Source: Parafilimonas terrae
GTDB taxonomy: Bacteria > Bacteroidota > Bacteroidia > Chitinophagales > Chitinophagaceae
DNA: 64,000 nucleotides
Direction of reading: 5' to 3'
NCBI RefSeq assembly: GCF_900115755.1
Contig: NZ_FOXQ01000003.1
Location: forward strand, 124,001-188,000
The notes beneath the pieces are model-generated. The model searched no databases, was not told the DNA's origin, and saw only the letters and a list, made by a program, of their open reading frames with translations. Shown piece by piece: positions 35,661 through 44,183 of this stretch; positions within the stretch are counted from its first letter, which is position 1; each line of letters starts with the position of its first letter. Position numbers and translations under genes: made by a program.

Positions 35661-38600
35661 ATGAAAAAAATAACTTTACTCTTCATGTTTGCTGCATTTT
35701 CAGTTACGGCATTTTCACAGCAAAGCCATACCGGCGATAGTATATACAAAAACTTTTTAACGCCGCCTGATGCAGCAAAGCCGCGTGTTTGGTGGCATTG
35801 GATGAATGGCAATATTACACAGGACGGAATTAGAAAAGACCTGGAATGGATGCACCGTGTTGGCATTGGCGGATTCCAGAATTTTGATGCTGCACTTGCA
35901 ACGCCGCAAATAGTTGAAAAACGTTTAACCTATATGACGCCTGACTGGCAGGCTGCATTTAAGCTAACTGCAAAACTCGCAGATTCCCTGCATCTTGAAA
36001 TGGCAATTGCAGGCTCGCCGGGATGGAGTGAAAGTGGTGGGTCATGGGTAAAGCCGGAAGATGGCATGAAAAAAATTGTGTGGACAGAAATGCGTGTAAA
36101 AGGCGGAACATCTAACATAAAAATCCTGCCACAGCAAGGCATAACAGGGCCGTTTCAAAATATTGTGATGCAACCTGGTTTTGGCGAAGCTGTTGAACCG
36201 GAAAAGCTTCCTGTTTTTTATAAAGACATTGCTGTTATCGCATACAAATTACCTGAAGCTGATAAATCGTTAACTGACCTGGGCGCAGTTGTTACATCAA
36301 GCGGCGGCAGCTTCACATTAGCCCAGCTTACAGATGGCGATTTAAGTACCACATCCCTTTTACCGAGAGATTCTGCCACAGGCTTCGGATGGATTCAATT
36401 TGCATTTCCTCAGCCGCAAACAATAAAAGCCATAACAATCGTTGGCGGTGGAAAGCCCGGCACATTTGGATTTGGCGCTGCTGCAAAAGACAGCCGCAAA
36501 CTGGAAGCGAGTGATGACGGTGTGAATTACAAATTTGTTTGCATCATACCTCCCGGCGCTATCCTCCAGCAAACAATTGCCATTACGCCAACCACCGCAA
36601 AATATTTTCGTGTTACAATAAACAATCCGCCACCGCCTGTTGATATGGGCGCTGCATTCGGAATGGGCGGAATGGGGAAGATAAAAGATCCCGGCGGTAC
36701 GCCTGTTGCAGAAATAAATTTACACACAGCAGATGTTATTAATTGTTTTGAAGAAAAAGATGCATTCGCCCCTGTTGGCGATTTGAATACAAAGCTTACC
36801 GCATCCTCAAACGATGCTGTTTCAACAAATAATATTGTTGACCTGACAAATAAAATGAATGCAGACGGAACAGTAAACTGGACTGCGCCTGAGGGAGAAT
36901 GGAAAGTTGTTCGTTTTGGATATTCTTTGTTGGGCATCACCAACCATCCTGCTTCGCCTGAAGCCACGGGCCTGGAAGTGGATAAGCTCGATCCCGTTGC
37001 TGTAAAAAATTATTTTGAAACCTATCTTGATCAATACAAAAGTGCAACCGGCGGTTTAATGGGCAGCAAAGGCGGCCTGCAATATATGGTTACAGATAGC
37101 TGGGAAGCCGGCGCACAAAACTGGACAGCCAATTTGCCCGCAGAATTTCAGAAACGCCGTGGTTACAGCATCATGCCCTGGCTGCCTGTAATAACCGGGG
37201 AGATTGTTGAAAGCGCTGAAGCAAGTGAAAAATTTTTATTTGATTTCAGGAAAACATTAAGCGAAATGGTTGCGGAATACCATTATGATGCATTAACAAA
37301 AATACTGGCAGCGCGTGGCATGAAACGTTATTCCGAATCACATGAAAACGGCCGTGCATTTATTGCTGATGGTATGGATGTAAAAAGAACGGCCGCAGTA
37401 CCTATGTCTGCTTTGTGGACGCCTAATCCGTTTATCAATCAAAATGACCAGACGGCACATACCATCGATATAAGGGAATCAGCATCGGTGGCGCATATCT
37501 TCGGACAAAACCTTGTAGCGGCTGAAAGCCTTACTGCGCTTGGCATTGGCGGCACTGCATGGTCTTATTACCCTGGAAATTTAAAACCAAGCGTTGACCT
37601 TGAATTAGCAAGCGGGCTAAACCGTTTTGTAATACACTGTTCCGTTCACCAGCCTGTTGATGATAAAATCCCGGGGCTTGGCCTTGGCCCTTTTGGACAG
37701 TGGTACACACGCCATGAAACATGGGCAGAGCAGGCAACGGCATGGAACGCTTATCTTTCACGCAGCAGTTATTTGTTGCAGCAGGGAAAGTTTGTTGCTG
37801 ATATTGTATATTATTATGGAGAAGACAATAACATCACAAATTTATTTGGCAAACATCCGCCTGCCATTCCCGAAGGATACAATTACGATTATATTAATGC
37901 GTATGCACTTATCAATTTATTATCTGTAAAGAATGGAATTCTGGTTACACCAAGTGGTATGCGTTATCGCGTACTTGTGCTCGACAGCAATGCAGCCAGG
38001 ATGAGTTTACCGGTATTGAAAAAAATAAATGAACTCGTAAAAGCTGGTGCAACTGTAACAGGCATTAAACCTGTAACAACATTAGGTTTGTCTGATGACA
38101 GGAATGAGTTTAATAAGCTGGTGAGCGAAACATGGTCATCATCAAACACAAAGGTTACTGAAGGAAAACCTGTGGGCGATGTATTGAATACAATGAATAT
38201 TGCTCCTGATTTCACCTACACAAAACCACAGGCGGATATGAAATTATTATACGTGCACCGCACATTACCCGATCGTGATATTTACTGGATAAATAACCGC
38301 AGCGATAAAAATGAAAATACCGAAGCCGCATTTCGTATAACCGGTAAAGTGCCTGTGATATGGCACGCTGAAACGGGTGCAACAGAACCTGCCTCTTACA
38401 ACATCTCCGGTGGTATCACAAAGGTTAAGCTGCACTTATCGCCGAACGATGCCGTGTTTGTAATATTTAAAGATAAAGCTGAAAGCACATCCTTTACACT
38501 GCCCGCAACAGAAGAAAAAGAATTAGCAACAATCGAAGGAAGCTGGAATGTAAGTTTTCAGCCAAACCGCGGCGCACCTGCCACTGCAACGTTTGATAAG

Positions 38601-39005
38601 CTTTCTTCCTACACTGAAAATGCAGATGAAGGGATAAAATATTTTTCAGGCACAGCATCCTATACAAAAACAATTGCGGCAGATAAAAGCTGGTTTGCGC
38701 CCGGCGCACATCTATGGCTCAACCTGGGTGATGTTAAAAATATCGCAGAGGTAATTGTAAACGGAAAATCCCTTGGTATTGTTTGGAAACAACCTTTTAG
38801 TGTTGATATAACCAGTGCATTAAAAGCAGGAGAAAATAAAATTGAAGTGAAGGTTACCAATCTCTGGGTAAACCGTTTAATCGGCGATTCACAGCCAAAC
38901 GTTGCACATAAAATCACTTATACAACCATGCCTTTTTACCAGGCGAGCTCAAAATTACTGCCATCAGGTTTGTTAGGGCCTGTACAAATTCTTTCAGTAA
39001 AATAG
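35661..39005 (+). CDS. GH106 family alpha-L-rhamnosidase, secreted
   Basis: The protein is 1114 residues from MKKITLLFMFAAFSVTAFSQ, a signal peptide. The N-terminal region has PRVWWHWMNGNITQDGIRKDLEWMHRVGIGGFQNFDA and GSPGWSESGGSWVKPEDGMKK, the hallmark segments of GH106-type barrels. A discoidin-like insert lies around residues 215-330, and the C-terminus has a beta-sandwich (WLNLGDVKNIAEVIVNGKSLGIVWKQPF). Members release alpha-linked rhamnose from pectin side chains or plant glycosides. It is followed at once by lactate dehydrogenase and rhamnose transport and catabolism genes, which supports the substrate. Confidence 0.88.
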   Translation: MKKITLLFMFAAFSVTAFSQQSHTGDSIYKNFLTPPDAAKPRVWWHWMNGNITQDGIRKDLEWMHRVGIGGFQNFDAALATPQIVEKRLTYMTPDWQAAFKLTAKLADSLHLEMAIAGSPGWSESGGSWVKPEDGMKKIVWTEMRVKGGTSNIKILPQQGITGPFQNIVMQPGFGEAVEPEKLPVFYKDIAVIAYKLPEADKSLTDLGAVVTSSGGSFTLAQLTDGDLSTTSLLPRDSATGFGWIQFAFPQPQTIKAITIVGGGKPGTFGFGAAAKDSRKLEASDDGVNYKFVCIIPPGAILQQTIAITPTTAKYFRVTINNPPPPVDMGAAFGMGGMGKIKDPGGTPVAEINLHTADVINCFEEKDAFAPVGDLNTKLTASSNDAVSTNNIVDLTNKMNADGTVNWTAPEGEWKVVRFGYSLLGITNHPASPEATGLEVDKLDPVAVKNYFETYLDQYKSATGGLMGSKGGLQYMVTDSWEAGAQNWTANLPAEFQKRRGYSIMPWLPVITGEIVESAEASEKFLFDFRKTLSEMVAEYHYDALTKILAARGMKRYSESHENGRAFIADGMDVKRTAAVPMSALWTPNPFINQNDQTAHTIDIRESASVAHIFGQNLVAAESLTALGIGGTAWSYYPGNLKPSVDLELASGLNRFVIHCSVHQPVDDKIPGLGLGPFGQWYTRHETWAEQATAWNAYLSRSSYLLQQGKFVADIVYYYGEDNNITNLFGKHPPAIPEGYNYDYINAYALINLLSVKNGILVTPSGMRYRVLVLDSNAARMSLPVLKKINELVKAGATVTGIKPVTTLGLSDDRNEFNKLVSETWSSSNTKVTEGKPVGDVLNTMNIAPDFTYTKPQADMKLLYVHRTLPDRDIYWINNRSDKNENTEAAFRITGKVPVIWHAETGATEPASYNISGGITKVKLHLSPNDAVFVIFKDKAESTSFTLPATEEKELATIEGSWNVSFQPNRGAPATATFDKLSSYTENADEGIKYFSGTASYTKTIAADKSWFAPGAHLWLNLGDVKNIAEVIVNGKSLGIVWKQPFSVDITSALKAGENKIEVKVTNLWVNRLIGDSQPNVAHKITYTTMPFYQASSKLLPSGLLGPVQILSVK

Positions 39006-39047
39006 ATTTAAAAAAATATGAACGCAAAAAAGATTATTGAATCTTGA

Positions 39048-39055
39048 TACGTTTG
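39048..39055 (+). promoter_or_regulatory. Candidate -7 element TACGTTTG before the lactate dehydrogenase gene
   Basis: TACGTTTG matches TAnnTTTG exactly and lies 23 bases before the start codon in the 73-base gap after GH106. No convincing -33 TTTG is visible at the right distance, so this may be a weak internal promoter or chance. Confidence 0.35.
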
Positions 39056-39078
39056 CAGCTATAACATAACTTAGAACC

Positions 39079-40233
39079 ATGCAGATAAAATACAATAGTA
39101 ATTATCCATCCATAGACGATCTTAGAAAAAGGGCGCAAAAAAAAATTCCGCGTTTTGCTTTTGAATACCTCGACGGCGGCTGTAATGAAGACATAAACCT
39201 CCATAAAAATACGGCTGACTTACGGGAGATAGAACTGATGCCTTACTATCTTCAAAACTATAAGCCATCCAACCTGAGCACAGAGCTTTTTGGCCACGTT
39301 TATGACGCACCGTTTGGCATTGCGCCTGTTGGCCTGCAGGGCCTCATGTGGCCCAATGCCCCTGAAATACTGGCCAGGGCTGCATTTGAACATAACATCC
39401 CTTTTATATTAAGCACGGTTACAACGTCATCAATTGAAAGAATTGCAGCAATAACAGAAGGCCGTGCATGGTTTCAGTTATACCATCCTGCAGAAAATGA
39501 AATAAGGGACAGCATTATAAACAGGGCTGCAGCAGCGCAAATGCCCGTGCTTGTAATTTTAAGCGACGTTCCAACATTTGGGTACAGGCCGAGAGATATT
39601 CGCAACGGCCTTGCCATGCCGCCAAAAATGACGCTGCAGAATATTTTGCAGATAATGGGAAAACCTGGATGGGCTTTAAAAACACTGATACATGGCCAGC
39701 CTGCATTTGCCACAATGAAGCAATACATGCCTAAAGGCTTAAACATGAAACAGCTTGGCTTATACATGAACAAAACTTTTTCAGGCAGGCTGAACGAAGA
39801 AAAGATAAAACCGATAAGGGATATGTGGAAAGGCAAACTGGTTATAAAAGGTGTGGCCAGCGAAGAAGATACAGACATGGCGATAAGATTAGGGCTTGAT
39901 GGCATTATTGTTTCCAACCATGGCGGCAGGCAGCTGGATGCCGGGCAATCGGCCATTCACTCGCTTCAAACAATTATAAAAAACTATAAGCATAAAATAA
40001 AAATTATGATGGACAGCGGCATCCGCTCCGGCCCCGACATTGCGAGGACACTGGCAACCGGCGCTGAATTTGCCTTTCTTGGAAGAACCTTTATGTACAG
40101 CGTTGCGGCGCTGGGCAATGAAGGCGGTAACCATGCCATATCTATCTTAAAAACGCAGGTGCAGCAGGTAATGGAACAGGTTTGCTGCGCAAACGTTGCA
40201 GACTTTCCCAATCATCTTATTAATAATGGTTAA
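39079..40233 (+). CDS. FMN-dependent alpha-hydroxy-acid (L-lactate) dehydrogenase
   Basis: This 384-residue TIM-barrel flavoprotein has LPVGLQG-type FMN contacts (FGIAPVGLQGLMWPNAPE), substrate-side WFQLYHPAENE, and VIKGVASEEDTDMAIRLGLDGIIVSNHGGRQLDAG with the catalytic His and Arg. The FMN phosphate loop is MMDSGIRSGPDIARTLATGAEFAFLGRTF. Family members oxidise L-lactate or glycolate. Rhamnose catabolism by RhaEW yields L-lactate, so its position between the rhamnosidase and RhaT fits a lactate dehydrogenase (LldD-like) feeding pyruvate. Confidence 0.85.
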   Translation: MQIKYNSNYPSIDDLRKRAQKKIPRFAFEYLDGGCNEDINLHKNTADLREIELMPYYLQNYKPSNLSTELFGHVYDAPFGIAPVGLQGLMWPNAPEILARAAFEHNIPFILSTVTTSSIERIAAITEGRAWFQLYHPAENEIRDSIINRAAAAQMPVLVILSDVPTFGYRPRDIRNGLAMPPKMTLQNILQIMGKPGWALKTLIHGQPAFATMKQYMPKGLNMKQLGLYMNKTFSGRLNEEKIKPIRDMWKGKLVIKGVASEEDTDMAIRLGLDGIIVSNHGGRQLDAGQSAIHSLQTIIKNYKHKIKIMMDSGIRSGPDIARTLATGAEFAFLGRTFMYSVAALGNEGGNHAISILKTQVQQVMEQVCCANVADFPNHLINNG

Positions 40234-40343
40234 TCTTTATTTAAAACATACATCGCATAATGCAGCAATAAGCATAACAGTACATAACGGTATAAGAAAT
40301 TTGAGAAATTAATTTTACATTATTCAAAAATCTTTCCTAACGA

Positions 40344-41423
40344 ATGCAGGTTATTCTCGGCATTATTTTTCATTTTATCGGTGGTGCTGCTTCAGGCAGT
40401 TTTTATGTGCCATATAAAAAGGTAAAGGGCTGGCACTGGGAAAACTATTGGCTCGTCGGGGGCTTGTTTTCATGGCTTATCGTTCCGCCAATTGCAGCCT
40501 GGATAACCATTCCTGGCTTTACTGAAATAATCGCGCAAACAGATGCATCTGTTTTTTGGTGGACGTTTTGCTGGGGTATTCTCTGGGGCATCGGTGGTTT
40601 AATGTATGGCCTGGGCATGCGTTATTTAGGTATGAGTTTGGGCAATTCGGTATTGCTCGGCTTTACATCTGCATTTGGCGCATTGGTTCCCGCCATCTAC
40701 TATAATTTTCATCCGCAGGATGGCAAAACAACATTTACCGACCTGCTTACCACTTCATGGGGGCGCATTGTATTGGCGGGTATTATAATATGCCTGCTTG
40801 GTATTTTTATTTGTGGCCGGGCCGGGGTATTAAAGGAAAAAGAATTACCCGAAGAAAAAAAGAAAGAAAGCATAAAGGAATTTAATCTTGTAAAAGGATT
40901 AATTGTTTGTATTATCTCCGGCATTCTCAGCGCCTGCTTTAATTATGGCATTGAAGCCGGATCGCCAATGGCTGAAGTTGCCAACAATTTATGGAAGGCT
41001 GAACATGCGGCTGAAACGACTAATTTTTTATACCGCAACAATGTTATTTACGTAGTACTGCTGTGGGGCGGCTTAACAACCAATTTTGTATGGTGCATTA
41101 TTTTAAATATACGCAATAAAACATTTGGCGATTATACAAGCCGCAGCTATCCTTTGCTAAGAAATATTATATTCTGTGCGCTGGCCGGTACAACGTGGTT
41201 TTTGCAGTTTTTCTTTTACGGAATGGGCGAAAGTAAATTGGGCAATGGCGCCAGTTCATGGATTTTGCACATGGCATTTATAATACTGGTAGCCAACATG
41301 TGGGGCTTTGCATTAAAAGAATGGAAGGATGTTTCTTCCAAAACAAAAACAACTATTATTCTTGGCGTTGTTACCATAATAGCATCTGTTGCTTTGGTAG
41401 GCGTTGGCAACGCAATGAAGTAA
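40344..41423 (+). CDS. rhaT: L-rhamnose/proton symporter
   Basis: This 359-residue membrane protein has about ten helices, starting MQVILGIIFHFIGGAASGSFYVPYKKVKGWHWENYWLVGG, the RhaT-family opening. GGLMYGLGMRYLGMSLGNSVLLGFTSAFGALVP and GILSACFNYGIEAG are further family segments. It imports L-rhamnose with protons across the inner membrane. The context of GH106, RhaEW, RhaI and rhamnulokinase supports the substrate strongly. Confidence 0.93.
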   Translation: MQVILGIIFHFIGGAASGSFYVPYKKVKGWHWENYWLVGGLFSWLIVPPIAAWITIPGFTEIIAQTDASVFWWTFCWGILWGIGGLMYGLGMRYLGMSLGNSVLLGFTSAFGALVPAIYYNFHPQDGKTTFTDLLTTSWGRIVLAGIIICLLGIFICGRAGVLKEKELPEEKKKESIKEFNLVKGLIVCIISGILSACFNYGIEAGSPMAEVANNLWKAEHAAETTNFLYRNNVIYVVLLWGGLTTNFVWCIILNIRNKTFGDYTSRSYPLLRNIIFCALAGTTWFLQFFFYGMGESKLGNGASSWILHMAFIILVANMWGFALKEWKDVSSKTKTTIILGVVTIIASVALVGVGNAMK

Positions 41424-41462
41424 TCTAAAAAAGAAACGCAGGAATGGAGCATTGAATGTTCT

Positions 41463-41515
41463 GCTCTGCGAAGCCTCCGGACTTTGCAGGATTATGCTAA
41501 AAGTCTCTGACTTTA
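41463..41515 (-). repeat. Dispersed intergenic repeat, family 2, copy 2
   Basis: On the minus strand it reads AAGTCAGAGAC, five variable bases, GCATAATCCTGC, GTCCGGAGGCT and CGCAGAGCA, matching copy 1 at 14686. CTGCAAAG and CTTCGCAG pair around TCCGGA with one mismatch. It lies in the rhaT-rhaEW gap. Confidence 0.6.
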
Positions 41516-41543
41516 TTAATAAATTTTAAAGAGATAAATTATT

Positions 41544-43712
41544 ATGGAATCAAAAAAAACAAATGCGCTTAACAACTCTCTTGCAGGAGATGAAGGTTTA
41601 AACGCCGGCAGCTTTAAACATGTTTCTTATTTATGGAATGATGAAGAAGCCGCAAAACTTGCAGGAGATGAAGTTGCATTATTGGTATATCGTTCAAACT
41701 TATTAGGCGCAGATTTGCGTTTAACCAATTATGGTGGAGGTAATACCTCATGCAAAGCCACGGCAAAAGATCCTTTAACCGGCAAAGATGTTGAAGTAAT
41801 GTGGGTAAAAGGCAGTGGCGGCGATTTGGGCACCATGAAGCGCAGCGGCCTTGCAGCTTTATATGTGGACAGGTTACGTTCCTTAAAAAATATTTATCGC
41901 GGTATTGAGCATGAAGATGAAATGGTGGAACTGTTCAATCACTGCATTTACGACCTTGCTTCAAAAGCGCCGTCTATCGATACGCCCTTGCATGGCTTTC
42001 TTCCTTATAAGCATATAGATCATTTACATCCCGATGCAGCCATTGCAATTGCAGCCGCAAAAGATGGTAAAAAAATAACGCAGGAATTATTCAATGGTTC
42101 CATTGGCTGGGTTGAATGGCAAAGGCCCGGTTTTGACTTGGGGCTGAAATTAAAAGCCGCTATTGATGAAAACCCCGGCCTGCGTGGTATCATGCTTGGC
42201 TCACATGGTTTATTTACCTGGGGCAATACTGCGTATGAAAGCTATGTAAACACATTGGAAGTAATTGAAAAATGCGCCCAATACCTTGAAGATAATTATG
42301 GCAAAAAAAGGCCAACATTCGGCGGGCAGAAATTACAATCTTTACCTAAAGAAGAAAGGCTTGCAAAAGCAGCAGCGCTGGCGCCGGTATTAAGGGGTTT
42401 CTGTTCATCCAAACAAAATATGATAGGCCATTTTACAGACGATGACCGTGTGCTTGAATACATTAATTCAAATGATCTTGAAAGATTGGCGCCAATGGGC
42501 ACAAGCTGCCCCGATCACTTCCTGCGCACTAAAATATCGCCGCTGGTTTTAAATATTTCAACAGATGAAGATGTAACGGATGTTACCGCCATAAAAGAAA
42601 AACTGGCGCCGCAGTTTGAAGCATACAGAAATATGTATGCTGAATATTATGAAACCTGCAAGCATCCAAACAGCCCGGCCATGCGTGATGCAAACCCGGT
42701 TATTATTTTATATCCAGGCGTTGGCATGTTCAGCTTTGCTAAAGACAAACAAACCACAAGGGTTGCTTCAGAATTTTATATCAATGCCATCAATGTAATG
42801 AAAGGCGCTGAAGCTGTGAGCGAATACACTTCGCTGCCGCGCCAGGAAGCTTTCAATATTGAATACTGGTTATTGGAAGAAGCAAAACTGCAGCGCATGC
42901 CAAAGCCAAAACCATTAAGCGGAAGAATTGCTTTAATAACCGGCAGCGCCGGCGGCATTGGCAAAGCCATCGCTAAAAAGTTTGCAGCAGAAGGCGCATG
43001 TGTTGTTATTAATGATATTAACGAAGAGCGCCTGCAGGGCGCAATGGAAGAATTTAAAACGCAGTTTGGAAGAGATACAGCCTCATCAACATTACTGGAT
43101 GTAACTAACAACGATACCATTGAAAAAGCTTTTACCGATGCAGTGCTTGCTTTTGGCGGCGTTGATATTGTGATAAATAATGCGGGCATCAGCATATCAA
43201 AATCCATTACCGATCATTCCATTGCAGATTGGGATAAGCTATATGATATTTTGGTGAAAGGCCAGTTCCTCGTTTCCAAAGCCGGTATTGAAATTATGCG
43301 CAAGCAAAATATTGGCGGCGACATCATCAACATCGTTTCAAAAAATTCTGTTGTTGCAGGACCAAACAATGCGGGCTATGGCAGCGCAAAAGCAGCGCAG
43401 GCGCACCTTTCACGTTTGCTGGCAGCAGAGCTTGGCAGCGATAAGATTCGTGTAAACACCGTAAATCCGGATGCGGTTATTGCAGACAGCAATATCTGGG
43501 CAGGAGGCTGGGCCGAAGGCCGCGCCAAAGCTTATGGTATAACTGTAGAAGAATTGCCGGCTTATTATGCAAAGCGCACATTGCTGAATGAAGCTATTTT
43601 ACCGGAAGATATTGCCAATGCATGTTTTGTATTTGTTGGCGGGCTGCTTAATAAATCAACAGGCAATGTTTTAAATGTTGATGGCGGCGTGGCGGCGGCG
43701 TTTTTGAGATAG
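41544..43712 (+). CDS. Bifunctional rhamnulose-1-phosphate aldolase/lactaldehyde dehydrogenase
   Basis: This 722-residue fusion has an N-terminal class II aldolase domain (about 1-430) with NYGGGNTSCKA, WVKGSGGDLGTM, DTPLHGFLPYKHIDHLHPD (zinc histidines) and GIMLGSHGLFTWG. The C-terminal SDR domain (about 455-722) has ALITGSAGGIGKAIA, VINNAGIS and YGSAKAAQ. This matches RhaE-W type enzymes, which cleave rhamnulose-1-phosphate to DHAP and L-lactaldehyde and oxidise the latter to L-lactate with NAD. It has no separate RhaA/RhaD-type partners and works with RhaI and the kinase downstream. Confidence 0.92.
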   Translation: MESKKTNALNNSLAGDEGLNAGSFKHVSYLWNDEEAAKLAGDEVALLVYRSNLLGADLRLTNYGGGNTSCKATAKDPLTGKDVEVMWVKGSGGDLGTMKRSGLAALYVDRLRSLKNIYRGIEHEDEMVELFNHCIYDLASKAPSIDTPLHGFLPYKHIDHLHPDAAIAIAAAKDGKKITQELFNGSIGWVEWQRPGFDLGLKLKAAIDENPGLRGIMLGSHGLFTWGNTAYESYVNTLEVIEKCAQYLEDNYGKKRPTFGGQKLQSLPKEERLAKAAALAPVLRGFCSSKQNMIGHFTDDDRVLEYINSNDLERLAPMGTSCPDHFLRTKISPLVLNISTDEDVTDVTAIKEKLAPQFEAYRNMYAEYYETCKHPNSPAMRDANPVIILYPGVGMFSFAKDKQTTRVASEFYINAINVMKGAEAVSEYTSLPRQEAFNIEYWLLEEAKLQRMPKPKPLSGRIALITGSAGGIGKAIAKKFAAEGACVVINDINEERLQGAMEEFKTQFGRDTASSTLLDVTNNDTIEKAFTDAVLAFGGVDIVINNAGISISKSITDHSIADWDKLYDILVKGQFLVSKAGIEIMRKQNIGGDIINIVSKNSVVAGPNNAGYGSAKAAQAHLSRLLAAELGSDKIRVNTVNPDAVIADSNIWAGGWAEGRAKAYGITVEELPAYYAKRTLLNEAILPEDIANACFVFVGGLLNKSTGNVLNVDGGVAAAFLR

Positions 43713-43721
43713 TTTGGTGAT

Positions 43722-43743
43722 GATATTTGGATATTGAGATATT
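43722..43743 (+). repeat. Left inverted repeat bordering the four-helix-bundle gene
   Basis: GATATTTGGATATTGAGATATT starts here, and its near-exact complement lies at 44150-44170 (one substitution, one indel; shared core GATATTGAGATATT). The pair brackets the small gene between rhaEW and rhaI and suggests that the block moved in as a unit. Confidence 0.65.
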
Positions 43744-43776
43744 ATGATATTGGATAATTTGCATTCAAACTGCTGT

Positions 43777-44151
43777 ATGAAAGAAATTATCCGTTTAGAA
43801 GATTTGGAAATCTATCAGCTTGCGCTTGAAATTGGAGACTATGTATGGAATATTGTTATACGTTGGGATTATCTTGCCAAAAGAACAATAGGGAGTCAAT
43901 TTATTGAAGCGGTTGATTCGATAGCAGCTAATATATCTGAAGGTTATGGCAGGTATTTCTTCAAAGACCGCAAGCAATTTTGTTATTATAGCAGAGGCTC
44001 TTTAATGGAAACAAAAACGTGGTCTGCAAAAGCGCATAATCGCCAGTTAATTACAAAAGAAGAGTTTGATCTTCTCAGTCAAAAACTTAAAATATTGCAT
44101 TATAAACTCAATACTTACATTAAAGCATTAAAAGATAATACCGGCAGTTAA
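43777..44151 (+). CDS. Four-helix-bundle protein (23S rRNA intervening-sequence protein family)
   Basis: The protein is 124 residues from MKEIIRLEDLEIYQLALEIGDYVWNIV. The FxDLxxxxxA-like opening, the central GSQFIEAVDSIAANISEGYGRYFFKDRKQFCYYSRGSLMET and the final helix are the signature of the S23/IVP four-helix-bundle family, which was first found in rRNA intervening sequences but is common as scattered single genes in Bacteroidota. The role is unknown. It interrupts the rha operon and is bounded by inverted repeats at 43722 and 44150, the right one directly abutting the stop. Confidence 0.88.
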   Translation: MKEIIRLEDLEIYQLALEIGDYVWNIVIRWDYLAKRTIGSQFIEAVDSIAANISEGYGRYFFKDRKQFCYYSRGSLMETKTWSAKAHNRQLITKEEFDLLSQKLKILHYKLNTYIKALKDNTGS

Positions 44152-44170
44152 TATCTCAATATCTAATATC
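44150..44170 (-). repeat. Right inverted repeat bordering the four-helix-bundle gene
   Basis: AATATCTCAATATCTAATAT plus C is the complement of the 43722-43743 repeat. It begins at the last bases of the four-helix gene and ends 13 bases before the rhaI start codon. Confidence 0.65.
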
Positions 44171-44183
44171 ATACTATCTAAAT

